Below are positions 54,073 through 63,217 of a stretch of DNA of 64,000 nucleotides, one piece after another (within the stretch, counting starts at the first letter, position 1; each line of letters opens with the position of its first letter). This DNA comes from Cytophagales bacterium. Its GTDB lineage: Bacteria > Bacteroidota > Bacteroidia > Cytophagales > Cyclobacteriaceae. The position numbers and the translations under genes were made by a program. The notes under the pieces are model-generated. The model was not told where the DNA came from, did not search any database, and saw only the letters and a list, made by a program, of their open reading frames with translations. The stretch lies in contig JAWPMT010000005.1 in NCBI GenBank assembly GCA_033344775.1, forward strand, positions 2,301,001-2,365,000. Reading direction: 5' to 3'.

Positions 54073-54993
54073 ATGTCTATCGTTGTAGAAGGCCTCACCA
54101 AAAAGTACGGTGAACAAAAAGCAGTCAACGACATTTCATTTGAGATCAAAACCGGCGAGGTAGTCGGTTTTTTGGGGCCAAATGGTGCCGGGAAGAGCAC
54201 CACCATGAAAATGATCACCTGTTTCATGGCGCCCACCGATGGGGACATCCGTCTCGATGAATTGTCGATCCACGCAGATCAGGAAGCCATCAAAAAGAAA
54301 ATCGGATACTTACCTGAAAATAATCCACTATATGTGGACATGTCCATTATTGATTATCTCCGTTTCAGTGCCGAAATCCAGGGTGTCGCCAAATCAGCTA
54401 TCCCCGGAAGAATTGGAGAAATGATTGAGAAATGTGGACTGGATCGTGAAAAGCATAAAAACATCAATGAGCTTTCCAAAGGATATCGGCAACGTGTCGG
54501 ACTGGCACAAGCCATGATCCACGACCCGGAAGTATTGATCCTGGATGAGCCTACGACAGGATTAGACCCTAACCAAATCGTAGAGATCCGTAAGTTGATC
54601 AAGGAGTTGGGCAAACAAAAGACCGTAATCCTTAGCTCACATATCCTTTCAGAAGTTGAAGCTACTTGCGACCGTATCCTGATCATTAACCGGGGCCGAA
54701 TTGTTGCTGATGGAACTTCTGATACGTTAAGACAACAAGCTCAGGGGCAAGAACTCCTGACGATCCAGATCGAAGGAGAAGGAGACATTGCCAGGGCCTT
54801 GTTGGGATTGGCATCCGTGGAGAAAGCCAGTGCCATTGAAGGCCGGCCAGGCTTCTTTTCGGTACAAAGCAAACCTGAGCTCAGCTCCAGAAAAGCCATT
54901 TTTGACCTGTGTGTTACACAAAAATGGTATCTCACTGAAATGACCGGGATCGAGACCCGATTGGAAGACGTATTCAGGGACCTAACGAATTAA
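54073..54993 (+). CDS. gldA: Gliding-motility-type ABC transporter ATPase GldA
   Basis: 306 residues: Walker A GPNGAGKST, Q loop GYLPENNPLY, signature LSKGYRQRVGLAQAM, Walker B VLILDEPTTGLDP, switch His in SSHIL. The C-terminal ~70 residues are the usual extra domain. With GldF and GldG, which follow at once (4 and 8 bases), it forms the ABC complex needed for gliding in Flavobacterium; in other Bacteroidota the same set has unclear cargo. Confidence 0.92.
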   Translation: MSIVVEGLTKKYGEQKAVNDISFEIKTGEVVGFLGPNGAGKSTTMKMITCFMAPTDGDIRLDELSIHADQEAIKKKIGYLPENNPLYVDMSIIDYLRFSAEIQGVAKSAIPGRIGEMIEKCGLDREKHKNINELSKGYRQRVGLAQAMIHDPEVLILDEPTTGLDPNQIVEIRKLIKELGKQKTVILSSHILSEVEATCDRILIINRGRIVADGTSDTLRQQAQGQELLTIQIEGEGDIARALLGLASVEKASAIEGRPGFFSVQSKPELSSRKAIFDLCVTQKWYLTEMTGIETRLEDVFRDLTN

Positions 54994-54997
54994 CGCG

Positions 54998-55723
54998 ATG
55001 CAAAAAACTTGGATAATTACTAAAAGAGAATTGTCATCCTTTTTCGATTCTTTGATCGCATATGTGATGATTGTATTGTTCCTCGGCCTAAGTGGCATCT
55101 TCACCTGGCTCGTAACCACCAACATATTTGTGGGAAACCAGGCGAGTCTAGGTACTTTCTTTGGAGTGGCCTTTTGGTCCTTGTTCTTCTTTATACCGGC
55201 CATTACCATGCGGATGATCGCGGAAGAGAACCGGGCAGGCACGATCGAATTGTTGATCACCAAGGCCGTTTCTGACGGCCAGATTGTCATGGGGAAATTC
55301 CTGGCCTGTTTGATCCTGGTCATCATCGCCCTGGCATGTACCTTACCTTATTACATCACGATCAGTCAGCTGGGCAATATTGATGACGGTAGTGTGATTG
55401 GCGGATACCTGGGACTTATCTTGTTGTCTGCTTCCTATATCAGCATCGGTCTTTTCGCAAGCAGCCTGACCCAAAATCAGATTGTTTCCTTTTTGTTGGC
55501 ATTATTGATTTCGGTGTTCTTTCACTTTTTGTTTGATGCCATCAGTGCTTCATTCTCGGGAGTAGCTGGAGAAATATTCAATTACCTGAGTATAAGGGCA
55601 CATTACGATTCGATGAGTCGTGGCGTGATCGACAGCCGGGATATCATCTTCTTTGGCTCAATCATTTCGCTGGGGCTTCTACTGGCGCAGACCATGCTCT
55701 CTAAAAGAAACTGGCAATCCTAA
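54998..55723 (+). CDS. gldF: ABC transporter permease GldF
   Basis: 241 residues, the size of GldF in gliding flavobacteria, with six hydrophobic helices of the ABC-2 type (FDSLIAYVMIVLFLGLSGIF, FWSLFFFIPAITMRMIAEENRAGTIELLIT). The ENRAGTIELL coupling segment is typical. Works as the membrane part of the GldA/F/G complex. Confidence 0.9.
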   Translation: MQKTWIITKRELSSFFDSLIAYVMIVLFLGLSGIFTWLVTTNIFVGNQASLGTFFGVAFWSLFFFIPAITMRMIAEENRAGTIELLITKAVSDGQIVMGKFLACLILVIIALACTLPYYITISQLGNIDDGSVIGGYLGLILLSASYISIGLFASSLTQNQIVSFLLALLISVFFHFLFDAISASFSGVAGEIFNYLSIRAHYDSMSRGVIDSRDIIFFGSIISLGLLLAQTMLSKRNWQS

Positions 55724-55731
55724 ATCGTCAA

Positions 55732-57249
55732 ATGATGAAGAAAACAACCATAATAACTCAGCTATTGATAGTGGTCGCCATCATCGTTGTGGCGAACCTG
55801 ATCTCAAGGAACATGTACTTCCGTATTGATTTCACAGAAGATCAGCGATATACCTTAAGTAAAGCAACCAGAGATATTTTAAAAGACCTGGATGAAGTGA
55901 TTACTGTTAAGGCATACTTCACTGAAAACCTTCCCGCTCAATTGGCATTTGTACAAAATGATTTGCGTGATCAACTGGTCGAGTACGAAGATCTCGCTGG
56001 CGGCAATCTGATCTTTGAATTCATCAACCCAAGTGAAAGTGATGAACTGAAACAGGAAGCCATTCAAAGTGGTGTAGCGCCTTTGTCGATCAATGTCGTA
56101 GAAAATGATCAACAACAGCAGATCCAGGCTTTTCTGGGAGTTGTGCTAAAAAGCGGCGATAATACCGAGGCCATTCCGGTGGTTCAGCCCAATGGTGGTA
56201 TTGAATATGACCTTACCATGGCCATTAAGAAACTCGCCATTCAGGACAAACCAAAGATCGGCATGATTTCAGGTTATGGATCACCGGGTTTGAGCGCTTT
56301 TCCTCAACTCGTGGAACAACTTTCTGTGCTGTATGATGTGGAAGAGTTCAGTATCGCCGATACCTTTAGCATTCCTACCTTTTATCGCGGATTGATCTGG
56401 GTAGCCCCAAAAGACACCATTGCCCCCATTGAATTCTCTAAGCTGGATCAGTACCTGAATCAGGGTGGAAAGCTTTTCCTTTCTTATTCCAGTGTCGCTG
56501 GTGATTTGCAACAAGGTGCTTTGCAGCCAGCCCCGAATATTGGCATCAAAAACTGGGTCGCTGGCAAAGGACTGATCTTCGGCAATGATTTCGTCATTGA
56601 CCAGAATTGTCTTCCGGTTACGGTCCAACAACGTCAAGGTTTCCTAACCATCAACAGCCAGGTCAGTGTTCCCTTATTGCCTCGGGTCTCCAACTTTGAA
56701 GATCATCCGATCACTGAAGGACTGGAACAAGTCTTATTGCCTTTTGTCAATGCTTTTACGATCAACAATTCTGATACCACGCTGCGGATCAACCCGCTGG
56801 CATTTACGTCAGCAAAATCCGGAACGCTACCCGCTCCAGGCTATCTGGACATCCAGCGAAAATGGACAGAAGCTGATTTTCCAATGCAAGAACAAATCCT
56901 GGCTTCTTCCATTGAAGGAATTGGGGCTGGCAATGGCGCTATGGTTGTGATCGGCAATGGCGATTTCATCATCAATGGGGAAGGCCAGCAAGCACAACGC
57001 GTCAATCCCGATAATTTGAACTTTGCCAGTAATGCGATTGACTGGTTGGCTGATGACACGGGTTTGATCTCCCTACGTACCAAAGCGATTACGTCAAGGA
57101 CCCTGGATAAAGTGGAAGATGGAACCAAAAACCTCCTCAAGTATGGGAATGTTTTTGCTCCTATCCTACTGATCCTGATCTATGCAGGTATTCGAAAGCA
57201 GATCAGAAACCGAAGAAAACAAAAATGGGCGCAAGGAAACTTCGCCTGA
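55732..57249 (+). CDS. gldG: GldG, gliding-motility ABC complex component
   Basis: 505 residues. One N-terminal helix (IITQLLIVVAIIVVANLIS), a large periplasmic domain with the DFTEDQRYTLSKATRDILKDLD start of the GldG/ABC-type substrate-binding family, and a C-terminal helix (VFAPILLILIYAGIRKQIRNRR). It is expected to face the periplasm as partner of GldF. Confidence 0.9.
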   Translation: MMKKTTIITQLLIVVAIIVVANLISRNMYFRIDFTEDQRYTLSKATRDILKDLDEVITVKAYFTENLPAQLAFVQNDLRDQLVEYEDLAGGNLIFEFINPSESDELKQEAIQSGVAPLSINVVENDQQQQIQAFLGVVLKSGDNTEAIPVVQPNGGIEYDLTMAIKKLAIQDKPKIGMISGYGSPGLSAFPQLVEQLSVLYDVEEFSIADTFSIPTFYRGLIWVAPKDTIAPIEFSKLDQYLNQGGKLFLSYSSVAGDLQQGALQPAPNIGIKNWVAGKGLIFGNDFVIDQNCLPVTVQQRQGFLTINSQVSVPLLPRVSNFEDHPITEGLEQVLLPFVNAFTINNSDTTLRINPLAFTSAKSGTLPAPGYLDIQRKWTEADFPMQEQILASSIEGIGAGNGAMVVIGNGDFIINGEGQQAQRVNPDNLNFASNAIDWLADDTGLISLRTKAITSRTLDKVEDGTKNLLKYGNVFAPILLILIYAGIRKQIRNRRKQKWAQGNFA

Positions 57250-57304
57250 TTTTAAACACTACTAAAAAATTGAATTGCTCTTATAAAGACATAAGCTTCT
57301 GAAT

Positions 57305-57361
57305 AAATCCCCCTTAACAAGGGGGCGGCCCGCGTTAGGGTGCCCAACGGGCGGGGGATTT
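57305..57361. repeat. 57-bp palindromic element
   Basis: AAATCCCCC (57305-57313) and GGGGGATTT (57353-57361) are perfect inverted ends. Inside are two nested stems (CCCCC-TTAACAA-GGGGG and GCCCG/CGGGC). It lies in the spacer between gldG and the DUF4340 gene, type of small dispersed REP-like repeat; the AAATCCCCT motif near 2490 is similar. Confidence 0.7.
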
Positions 57362-57414
57362 TAACAACTTAAGAAAAACCTGATCTTTATAAGGTAGGCT
57401 AAACTATAAAAGCA

Positions 57415-58308
57415 ATGAAAAACAATACCGTTAAACTTCTTGGCCTATTGGCCGTGCTGGTGGTGGTTTATCTGATCATGACATTTACCGGAGATAAATC
57501 CCGAAGTAAGTCTTTCCGAACTGAACTGGTATCCATAGATACGGCCAGCGTGACCAGGGTTGTCATCGAATCACCTACGGAATCCACTGAAGTAACCAAA
57601 GATGGTGAAGGTTGGCAAGTGGCACTTCCTGATGGCTCCATGAAATCTGCCGTAGCTTCCGCGGTAAGCAACTTACTGACTTCTCTGGAAGGCATCAAAC
57701 CAACTCGGATCGTGGCGCGAACAGAGAACAAATGGAAAGATTACTCTGTAGATAGCACAGGCACTCGCGTGAAGATCTATGAAGGGAATAAAAACACATT
57801 GGACCTGATCATCGGGCGTTTTGGTGTGGAAAATCAACGACAATTTTACACGCATGTACGACTTGCAGAAGAAAATGATGTCTACATCGCCAATGACTTC
57901 ATGGGCATCAGCATCGCAAAATCAGCGAATGATTTTCGGAATGGAAGTTTATTGCGGTTGAAGCAAGATTCCTTGACACAAATTTCATTCAACTACCCTG
58001 ATTCTGCTTTTTCTTTATACAAGAATGATGCGCGATGGAGTACCAATGCATTTGAAGCAGATTCAGCCAATGTCGCGAGCTATTTGCAGGGATTGAGTTT
58101 TGTGAGTAGTAAAAACTTCGCCGATGGTGCCGGATTGAGTACACCCGATTTAAATGTGACTTTTAGCTTCAGCAACCAACCTGAGATTCAAATTTCGGCT
58201 TATCAACAAGACGGCAATTGGATACTACAATCATCGGAGAATACTGATGAGTACTTCACTGATGCAGCAGTCTTTGAAAAGATCTTCAAAGGAGCAGCAG
58301 TACTTTAA
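57415..58308 (+). CDS. DUF4340 family protein, follows gldG
   Basis: 297 residues. One N-terminal helix (VKLLGLLAVLVVVYLIMTFT), then an extracytoplasmic beta-rich region with pattern SVTRVVIESPTESTEVTKDGEGW (DUF4340 start). DUF4340 proteins recur after GldG-type ABC genes, so it is likely an accessory of the same complex. It is separated from gldG by 165 bases that include a palindromic repeat. Ends just before a bidirectional terminator. Confidence 0.85.
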   Translation: MKNNTVKLLGLLAVLVVVYLIMTFTGDKSRSKSFRTELVSIDTASVTRVVIESPTESTEVTKDGEGWQVALPDGSMKSAVASAVSNLLTSLEGIKPTRIVARTENKWKDYSVDSTGTRVKIYEGNKNTLDLIIGRFGVENQRQFYTHVRLAEENDVYIANDFMGISIAKSANDFRNGSLLRLKQDSLTQISFNYPDSAFSLYKNDARWSTNAFEADSANVASYLQGLSFVSSKNFADGAGLSTPDLNVTFSFSNQPEIQISAYQQDGNWILQSSENTDEYFTDAAVFEKIFKGAAVL

Positions 58309-58330
58309 AGATCAGCCTGATACAAAAAAT

Positions 58331-58362
58331 AAACCCCAACCGAATCGGCTGGGGTTTTCAAT
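58331..58362. terminator. Bidirectional terminator between DUF4340 and YceI genes
   Basis: Stem AAACCCCA (58331-58338) with TGGGGTTT (58350-58357), inner CCG/CGG. T tract on the plus strand (TTTTCAATT) and A-rich on the left give termination in both directions. Confidence 0.8.
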
Positions 58363-58378
58363 TAAAAGTCTTTTGTGC

Positions 58379-58951
58379 TTACAGATTAGCAACCAGGTTC
58401 ACAGACAAATCGAATTCATCATAGATGACTTTGTCCCCCAGGTTGTCAAAGAAGCTATCTGATCCATAACGAACGTTGAATTTGGCACGATCGATTTTCA
58501 TGTCAGCAGTAGCAGAGATGGTCCCATTTTTCACATCCACATTCGCCATGAAAGAGATTTCTTGAGCAATGTTTTTGATCACCATGGTTCCAGTGATTTT
58601 GTGCTGATCTCCTTGTGGAGCAACATTAGTAATCACGAAAGAAGCAGTTGTAAATTCTTCAACAGCGAAAAAATCAGGTGACTTCAAGTGGCCTTCCAAT
58701 TTCCCTTTGTATTCTCCTTGTAGGTCAGTTACAGCGATAGAAGTCATGTTTAAAGTGAATGAACCACCGGTCAACGTTTCGCCATCAGTAGTCAATGTTC
58801 CGCTCTGGATGTTAACAGTACCAGCGTGCTCTCCACCTACTTTATAGGCTTTCCAGGTTACTTTACTGTCCGCAACACTTACATTATAGGTCTCTTCTGC
58901 ATTTGGAACTGCAACTAGCAAACCCAAAGCAACGATCAAAGTCTTAATCAT
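58379..58951 (-). CDS. YceI-family periplasmic lipid-binding protein
   Basis: 190 residues with signal peptide (MIKTLIVALGLLVAVPNA). Lipocalin-like barrel of the family: VADSKVTWKAYKVGGEHAGTVNIQSG, then LEGHLKSPDFFAVEEFTTASFVIT, DMKIDRAKFNVRYGS. Binds isoprenoid-type lipids. Stands alone, start ATG at 58951. Confidence 0.92.
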   Translation of the reverse strand: MIKTLIVALGLLVAVPNAEETYNVSVADSKVTWKAYKVGGEHAGTVNIQSGTLTTDGETLTGGSFTLNMTSIAVTDLQGEYKGKLEGHLKSPDFFAVEEFTTASFVITNVAPQGDQHKITGTMVIKNIAQEISFMANVDVKNGTISATADMKIDRAKFNVRYGSDSFFDNLGDKVIYDEFDLSVNLVANL

Positions 58952-59063
58952 GTTATTTGTATTAAATGTATGTACATATAATTTACGTACATGCAGAACG
59001 GCCTACTACCTCAAAAGGTTTCGCAGAAACAAAAAATTATGGAAAAATTTTTGGAGAGGAGAT

Positions 59064-59426
59064 TTAGAAACGAACCGGGTAGACCATCTTCACGTCTACG
59101 GGTTGTCCTTCTTCTGTACCTGCGGTCCACTTACCCGGGCAATTGCTAACGATCTCCTTGGCTTTCTCGTCGTAAGCTTCAGAAAATCCCTTGACCACTT
59201 TCACATCAGATACGGCACCGTCAGCTTTCACAACAAACGAGACAAATACATTAGCCTTTTCGCCGGGAGCCCACTTTTCAATCTCTTCATTCACAAACTC
59301 ATCGAATGCGGCCATCCCTTGCTCATAGGCAGGCATGGTCTCTGCCACTGAATATATACCGTCTTCCGGAATATACTTTGCTTCGCAGCAAATCAGCAGA
59401 ATAAAGAAGAGACTTAAGTTTCTCAT
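59064..59426 (-). CDS. Small secreted TonB C-terminal-like domain protein
   Basis: 120 residues from the ATG at 59426, preferred over one at 59453 because it begins the signal peptide (MRNLSLFFILLICCEA). The mature part is a single TonB C-terminal-like domain: MPAYEQGMAAFDEFVNEEI, VFVSFVVKADGAVSDVKVVKGF, VKMVYPVRF. There is no transmembrane anchor or Pro-rich spacer, so it cannot be a full energy transducer; periplasmic TonB-like domains of this type are common in Bacteroidota. Confidence 0.78.
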   Translation of the reverse strand: MRNLSLFFILLICCEAKYIPEDGIYSVAETMPAYEQGMAAFDEFVNEEIEKWAPGEKANVFVSFVVKADGAVSDVKVVKGFSEAYDEKAKEIVSNCPGKWTAGTEEGQPVDVKMVYPVRF

Positions 59427-59515
59427 GGTGGATAAAAGTAATAAGATCACCAATAAATAACAAAGAAGTGACGCTCAGCGAGCATTAGAATTACTTTTGC
59501 GGGAAAAGATAGGAA

Positions 59516-60100
59516 ATGCAGATCATTGATAAAACGGTAGTGGCTTCTGATGTAGTAGGGGAATCATTTGTGTGTGACCTGAACAAGTGCAAAGGAGCTT
59601 GCTGTGTCGAGGGAGACCTGGGTGCTCCACTAGAGGAAGATGAACTTGAAAAAATCGATGAAGTGGTTCCCCTGGTGAAACCTTATTTAAATAAGGAAGC
59701 CATTGAAGTACTGGATACCCAAGGTGGATTTGAATTGGATGAGGAAGGAGATTTTTCAACAACCACTATTAATAATAAGGAATGCGCCTTTGCCTTTTAT
59801 GATGAGCAAAAAATCCTGAAGTGCAGCATCGAACAGGCGTGGAAAGATGGCAAAACTGACTTCCAAAAACCAATCTCTTGCCACTTGTACCCGATACGCA
59901 TCAAAAACCTGGGAGAATATGAGGCCATCAATTATGATCGTTGGCACATTTGCTCACCCGCTTGTGATCTCGGTGCTGAACTAAAAGTTCCGGTCTACAA
60001 ATTCCTAAAAGACCCATTGATCAGAAAGTACGGAGAAGAGTGGTACGAAAAGCTGGAAGCACAGATCAAGGAAGGGAGTGTGGATACGGATGAAGCATAA
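59516..60100 (+). CDS. DUF3109 family protein, Cys-rich
   Basis: 194 residues, cytoplasmic. Conserved cysteines: CDLNKCKGACC near the N-terminus, CAFAFYD, CSIEQAW, SCHLYPI, and HICSPAC. Pattern of a metal- or Fe-S-binding protein of the YkgJ/zinc-finger-like group. Function unknown but widespread in Bacteroidota. Confidence 0.88.
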   Translation: MQIIDKTVVASDVVGESFVCDLNKCKGACCVEGDLGAPLEEDELEKIDEVVPLVKPYLNKEAIEVLDTQGGFELDEEGDFSTTTINNKECAFAFYDEQKILKCSIEQAWKDGKTDFQKPISCHLYPIRIKNLGEYEAINYDRWHICSPACDLGAELKVPVYKFLKDPLIRKYGEEWYEKLEAQIKEGSVDTDEA

Positions 60101-60148
60101 TCTTCAGATTTGTTAACGAACACAGTAATGGGAAAAATCGTCGACAGA

Positions 60149-61042
60149 TTACTTCGAACTTGCTCTTTTCCTGCTATTGGCGATGTAAACGCCGAGGATA
60201 ATAAAGGCCATGCCTAAGTAGTGCAGCAACAACAATTGCTCTCCATCCAATAAGCCCCAGATCACCGCAACAATAGGAATGATGTAGGTTACCGATGAAG
60301 TGAAAAGTGGATTGGTCAGTTTGACAATGTGATTGAAAATAACCATGGCGAGAGCTGTACCAAACACGCCTAATATCAATATGTAGGAAGTGGCCAACCA
60401 CGCCCCATCGACATGCTGGAGTTTGTACGCAAAATCCGTCATACCAAAAAGGTAAATCGAAGCAACAGGCCCCACCATCAGCATGGATACACTCGTGATT
60501 ACAATAGCTTTCTGTCCCGAAAGGTGTTCTTTGGTCACATTCAGGTTGGTCCCATACAACACCGTAGCCAATACAATGAAAAACGCGTAGAAGTTGATGT
60601 TTTCAATACTACCACCAGACCCTGCGATGATCAAAAGCACCGAACCCACAAATCCGGCGACTACACCAAAAAAAGCATTTCGACCTTGCGTCCTTTTATA
60701 AACGAAAACAGAAATAATGATGGTGAACAGAGGTGTCAAAGCATTCAGAATACCTACTACGGCACTATCAAGTCTCGTTTGCGCGAAAGCAAAGAGGAAC
60801 GACGGGATCAAACTTCCGGCAAGCCCTACTATGAGCAGATATTTCCATTCGTGTCGCTGTACCTTTTTAAGGTTGCCAATACCCACCACTGCCAGAAAGA
60901 CAAAGGCAGAAACAATCCTCAATGCGCCCACTTCACGTGAGTCAAGTACGGTTAACCCTTTCTTGATCAGAATGAATGATGAACCCCATATGAGGGCAAG
61001 CAGGATCAATAACCCCAATGCCAAGTACCGCGAATTTTTCAT
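60149..61042 (-). CDS. EamA/DMT family transporter
   Basis: 297 residues with ten helices in two EamA repeats (LIWGSSFILIKKGL at the start, VYGTNLNVTKEHLSGQ and IPIVAVIWGLLDGEQ in the second). Exports or imports small metabolites; substrate unknown. It lies 3 bases after dusB and is probably co-transcribed. Confidence 0.9.
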   Translation of the reverse strand: MKNSRYLALGLLILLALIWGSSFILIKKGLTVLDSREVGALRIVSAFVFLAVVGIGNLKKVQRHEWKYLLIVGLAGSLIPSFLFAFAQTRLDSAVVGILNALTPLFTIIISVFVYKRTQGRNAFFGVVAGFVGSVLLIIAGSGGSIENINFYAFFIVLATVLYGTNLNVTKEHLSGQKAIVITSVSMLMVGPVASIYLFGMTDFAYKLQHVDGAWLATSYILILGVFGTALAMVIFNHIVKLTNPLFTSSVTYIIPIVAVIWGLLDGEQLLLLHYLGMAFIILGVYIANSRKRASSK

Positions 61043-61045
61043 GGA

Positions 61046-62038
61046 TCAGGCAAGCACCGGTGAAGCCAGCTTGTAAGAAATTTCGTCCAGGATTTCCAAC
61101 AGTTCCTGATGGGAATCAGACTCAACTAATCGAGTTCGGAAAGGTTTGAAATGTGAAATGCCGCGGAAATAATTGGTATAATGGCGACGCATCTCGAAAA
61201 TGCCTTTTCGCTCCCCTTTCCATTGTACTGAAAAATCCAGGTGTTGTTTGGTAACCCTAACACGTTCTTCAAGATCAGGCTCAATCAGTTTTTCTCCGGT
61301 AGCCATGTAATGTTTGATCTCATTAAAGATCCAGGGATAACCAATGGAAGCGCGACCAATCATGATCCCATCAACACCATACTTATTCTTGTACTCGACT
61401 GCCTTTTCGGGAGAATCGATATCGCCATTCCCGAAAATAGGAATATGGATCTCTGGCATTTCTTTTACTTCCCTGATATGAGACCAATCGGCCTCCCCTT
61501 TGTACATCTGCTTGCGTGTACGTCCGTGTATACTCAACGCCTGGATACCTACATCTTGCAGCCTTTGTGCCACTTCCTTGATCTTGATCGTGTTTTCATC
61601 CCATCCCAGACGGGTTTTTACGGTCACAGGCTTATTCACCCGCTTGACGATCTCTTCCGTCATTTTCTGCATCTTCGGCAGATCTAGCAGAATGCCTGCA
61701 CCCGCTCCTTTGCAAGCCACTTTCTTCACCGGACATCCGTAGTTGATATCTACGATCTCTGGATTGGCTGCTTCAGCAATGGCTGCCGCTTCTCGCATAG
61801 ATTCAATTTTGTCACCGAAGATCTGTATGCCTATCGGACGCTCATAGTCGTAAATGTCCAGTTTTTGCACACTCTTATCAGCATGTCTGATCAGTCCCTC
61901 AGACGAGATAAACTCAGTAAACATCAGGTCCGCACCCTTTTCTTTGCATACTGCCCGGAAGGGAGGATCACTCACATCTTCCATTGGCGCGAGCAACAAT
62001 GGAAATTCGCCCAGTTCTATGTTTCCTATTTTTACCAA
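61046..62038 (-). CDS. dusB: tRNA-dihydrouridine synthase DusB
   Basis: 330 residues. FMN TIM-barrel: LAPMEDVSDPPFR, EFISSEGLIRH, QIFGDK, INYGCPVKKVACKGAGAGIL (catalytic Cys), TRLGWDE, IHGRTRKQMYKGEADW, IPIFGNGDIDS, MIGRASIGYPWIF. Reduces uridines in the tRNA D loop. First of a two-gene unit with the transporter downstream; divergent from the CPBP gene. Confidence 0.94.
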   Translation of the reverse strand: MVKIGNIELGEFPLLLAPMEDVSDPPFRAVCKEKGADLMFTEFISSEGLIRHADKSVQKLDIYDYERPIGIQIFGDKIESMREAAAIAEAANPEIVDINYGCPVKKVACKGAGAGILLDLPKMQKMTEEIVKRVNKPVTVKTRLGWDENTIKIKEVAQRLQDVGIQALSIHGRTRKQMYKGEADWSHIREVKEMPEIHIPIFGNGDIDSPEKAVEYKNKYGVDGIMIGRASIGYPWIFNEIKHYMATGEKLIEPDLEERVRVTKQHLDFSVQWKGERKGIFEMRRHYTNYFRGISHFKPFRTRLVESDSHQELLEILDEISYKLASPVLA

Positions 62039-62073
62039 TTGAATCCTTATTTTCGCTGTAAAGTTAGCTCAAA

Positions 62074-63021
62074 ATGCAAAATGATCTAGGTAATGCCGCC
62101 GACCTAAAGTTCATGCCCTGGCTTCAGCTGGTCGTGCTTACTGCCTATACCCTGGTTGGACTGTTCGGATTCATGCTCATTTCTTATGCATTGATCCTGC
62201 CCTTCTTTGGTTTTGATCTTGAGGCATGGCAGGAAGCACTGACCTATCCCTCCGAATCTCCGGAAAGCCGATTACCGCTACTCATTTCACAAGGCATTAC
62301 GTCGCTAGGCGCCTTTTTTATCATGCCGCTCATTTTCATGCGAAAGTTCCTGAAGTATTCGCTGAGTGACTTTTTTTCCACCCCCTCACCCATTTGGCAA
62401 CCATTAGTCATGACCATCATCATCACCTTCAGTTTCATGGTGGTCAACAGCATCGTGGTGGAATGGAATCAGGACTTGCAGCTCCCTGAATTTCTGTCCT
62501 GGTTTGAATCTCAGGCCAAAAGCAAAGAAGCACAGCTCCAGCAAATGACGGAATACCTGACCAACTTTTCAGGTTTCATGCAGTTTCTGGTTGGCCTTAT
62601 CGTCATTGCACTGATTCCGGCCATTGGTGAGGAGTTCCTCTTTCGGGGACTACTGCAAAACATGTTCGCCAAAGGGTTTGGCAATCACCATGTCGCTATC
62701 TGGCTGACTGCTCTGCTTTTCGGAGCTTTCCATTTTCAATTTTACGGAGTATTCCCGAGGATGCTTCTGGGAGTGCTGTTCGGATACCTTTATTATTGGT
62801 CGGGACATCTTTCTCTGGCGATGATTGGCCATTTCATCAACAATGCTTTTACGTTGGTCACCTTATACCTTTATAGTGTAGGTGTCATCAACCAGGACAT
62901 TACCGGTACGCCGGAATTACCACCGACGGCACTGTTAGCTTTGTTCGCATTAATTTGCGGTGCTTTATTAATCGTATTTAGACTTTATTTCAAGGAGGAG
63001 CCTGCAACAGCAGATGAGTGA
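62074..63021 (+). CDS. CPBP-family intramembrane glutamic protease
   Basis: 315 residues, about eight helices. Motif 1 EEFLFRGLL (Glu-Glu and Arg), motif 2 FHFQFY, motif 3 HFINNAF. The family includes Rce1-like CAAX peptidases and bacteriocin-immunity-like proteins. It overlaps the DUF2007 gene by eight bases. Confidence 0.9.
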   Translation: MQNDLGNAADLKFMPWLQLVVLTAYTLVGLFGFMLISYALILPFFGFDLEAWQEALTYPSESPESRLPLLISQGITSLGAFFIMPLIFMRKFLKYSLSDFFSTPSPIWQPLVMTIIITFSFMVVNSIVVEWNQDLQLPEFLSWFESQAKSKEAQLQQMTEYLTNFSGFMQFLVGLIVIALIPAIGEEFLFRGLLQNMFAKGFGNHHVAIWLTALLFGAFHFQFYGVFPRMLLGVLFGYLYYWSGHLSLAMIGHFINNAFTLVTLYLYSVGVINQDITGTPELPPTALLALFALICGALLIVFRLYFKEEPATADE

Positions 63022-63217
63022 CTGGCAAAAAGTATACGAAGATAGTCTGGCCTACCGAGCGGAGATCGTGAAGGCGGTACTCGAAGATCGTGAAATGAAT
63101 CCCGTGATCATGGATAAAAAAGACTCTGCCTATCAACTGGGACACTTTGAAATATACGTACCGCCTGAGCATACCCTGCAGGCGATCAGGATCATAAAAG
63201 AAGAGATCAAGTTTTGA
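63014..63217 (+). CDS. DUF2007 family protein
   Basis: 67 residues: VYEDSLAYRAEIVKAVLEDREMNPVIMDKKDS then FEIYVPPEHTLQAIRII. Small ferredoxin-like fold related to PII-type signal-transduction proteins, role unknown. Overlaps both neighbours, so it sits in an operon with the CPBP protease and cdsA. Confidence 0.85.
   Translation: MSDWQKVYEDSLAYRAEIVKAVLEDREMNPVIMDKKDSAYQLGHFEIYVPPEHTLQAIRIIKEEIKF

Noticed and set aside
54354-54686. 110-codon minus-strand frame inside gldA
   Set aside because: Antisense shadow of the ABC ATPase core; no independent support.
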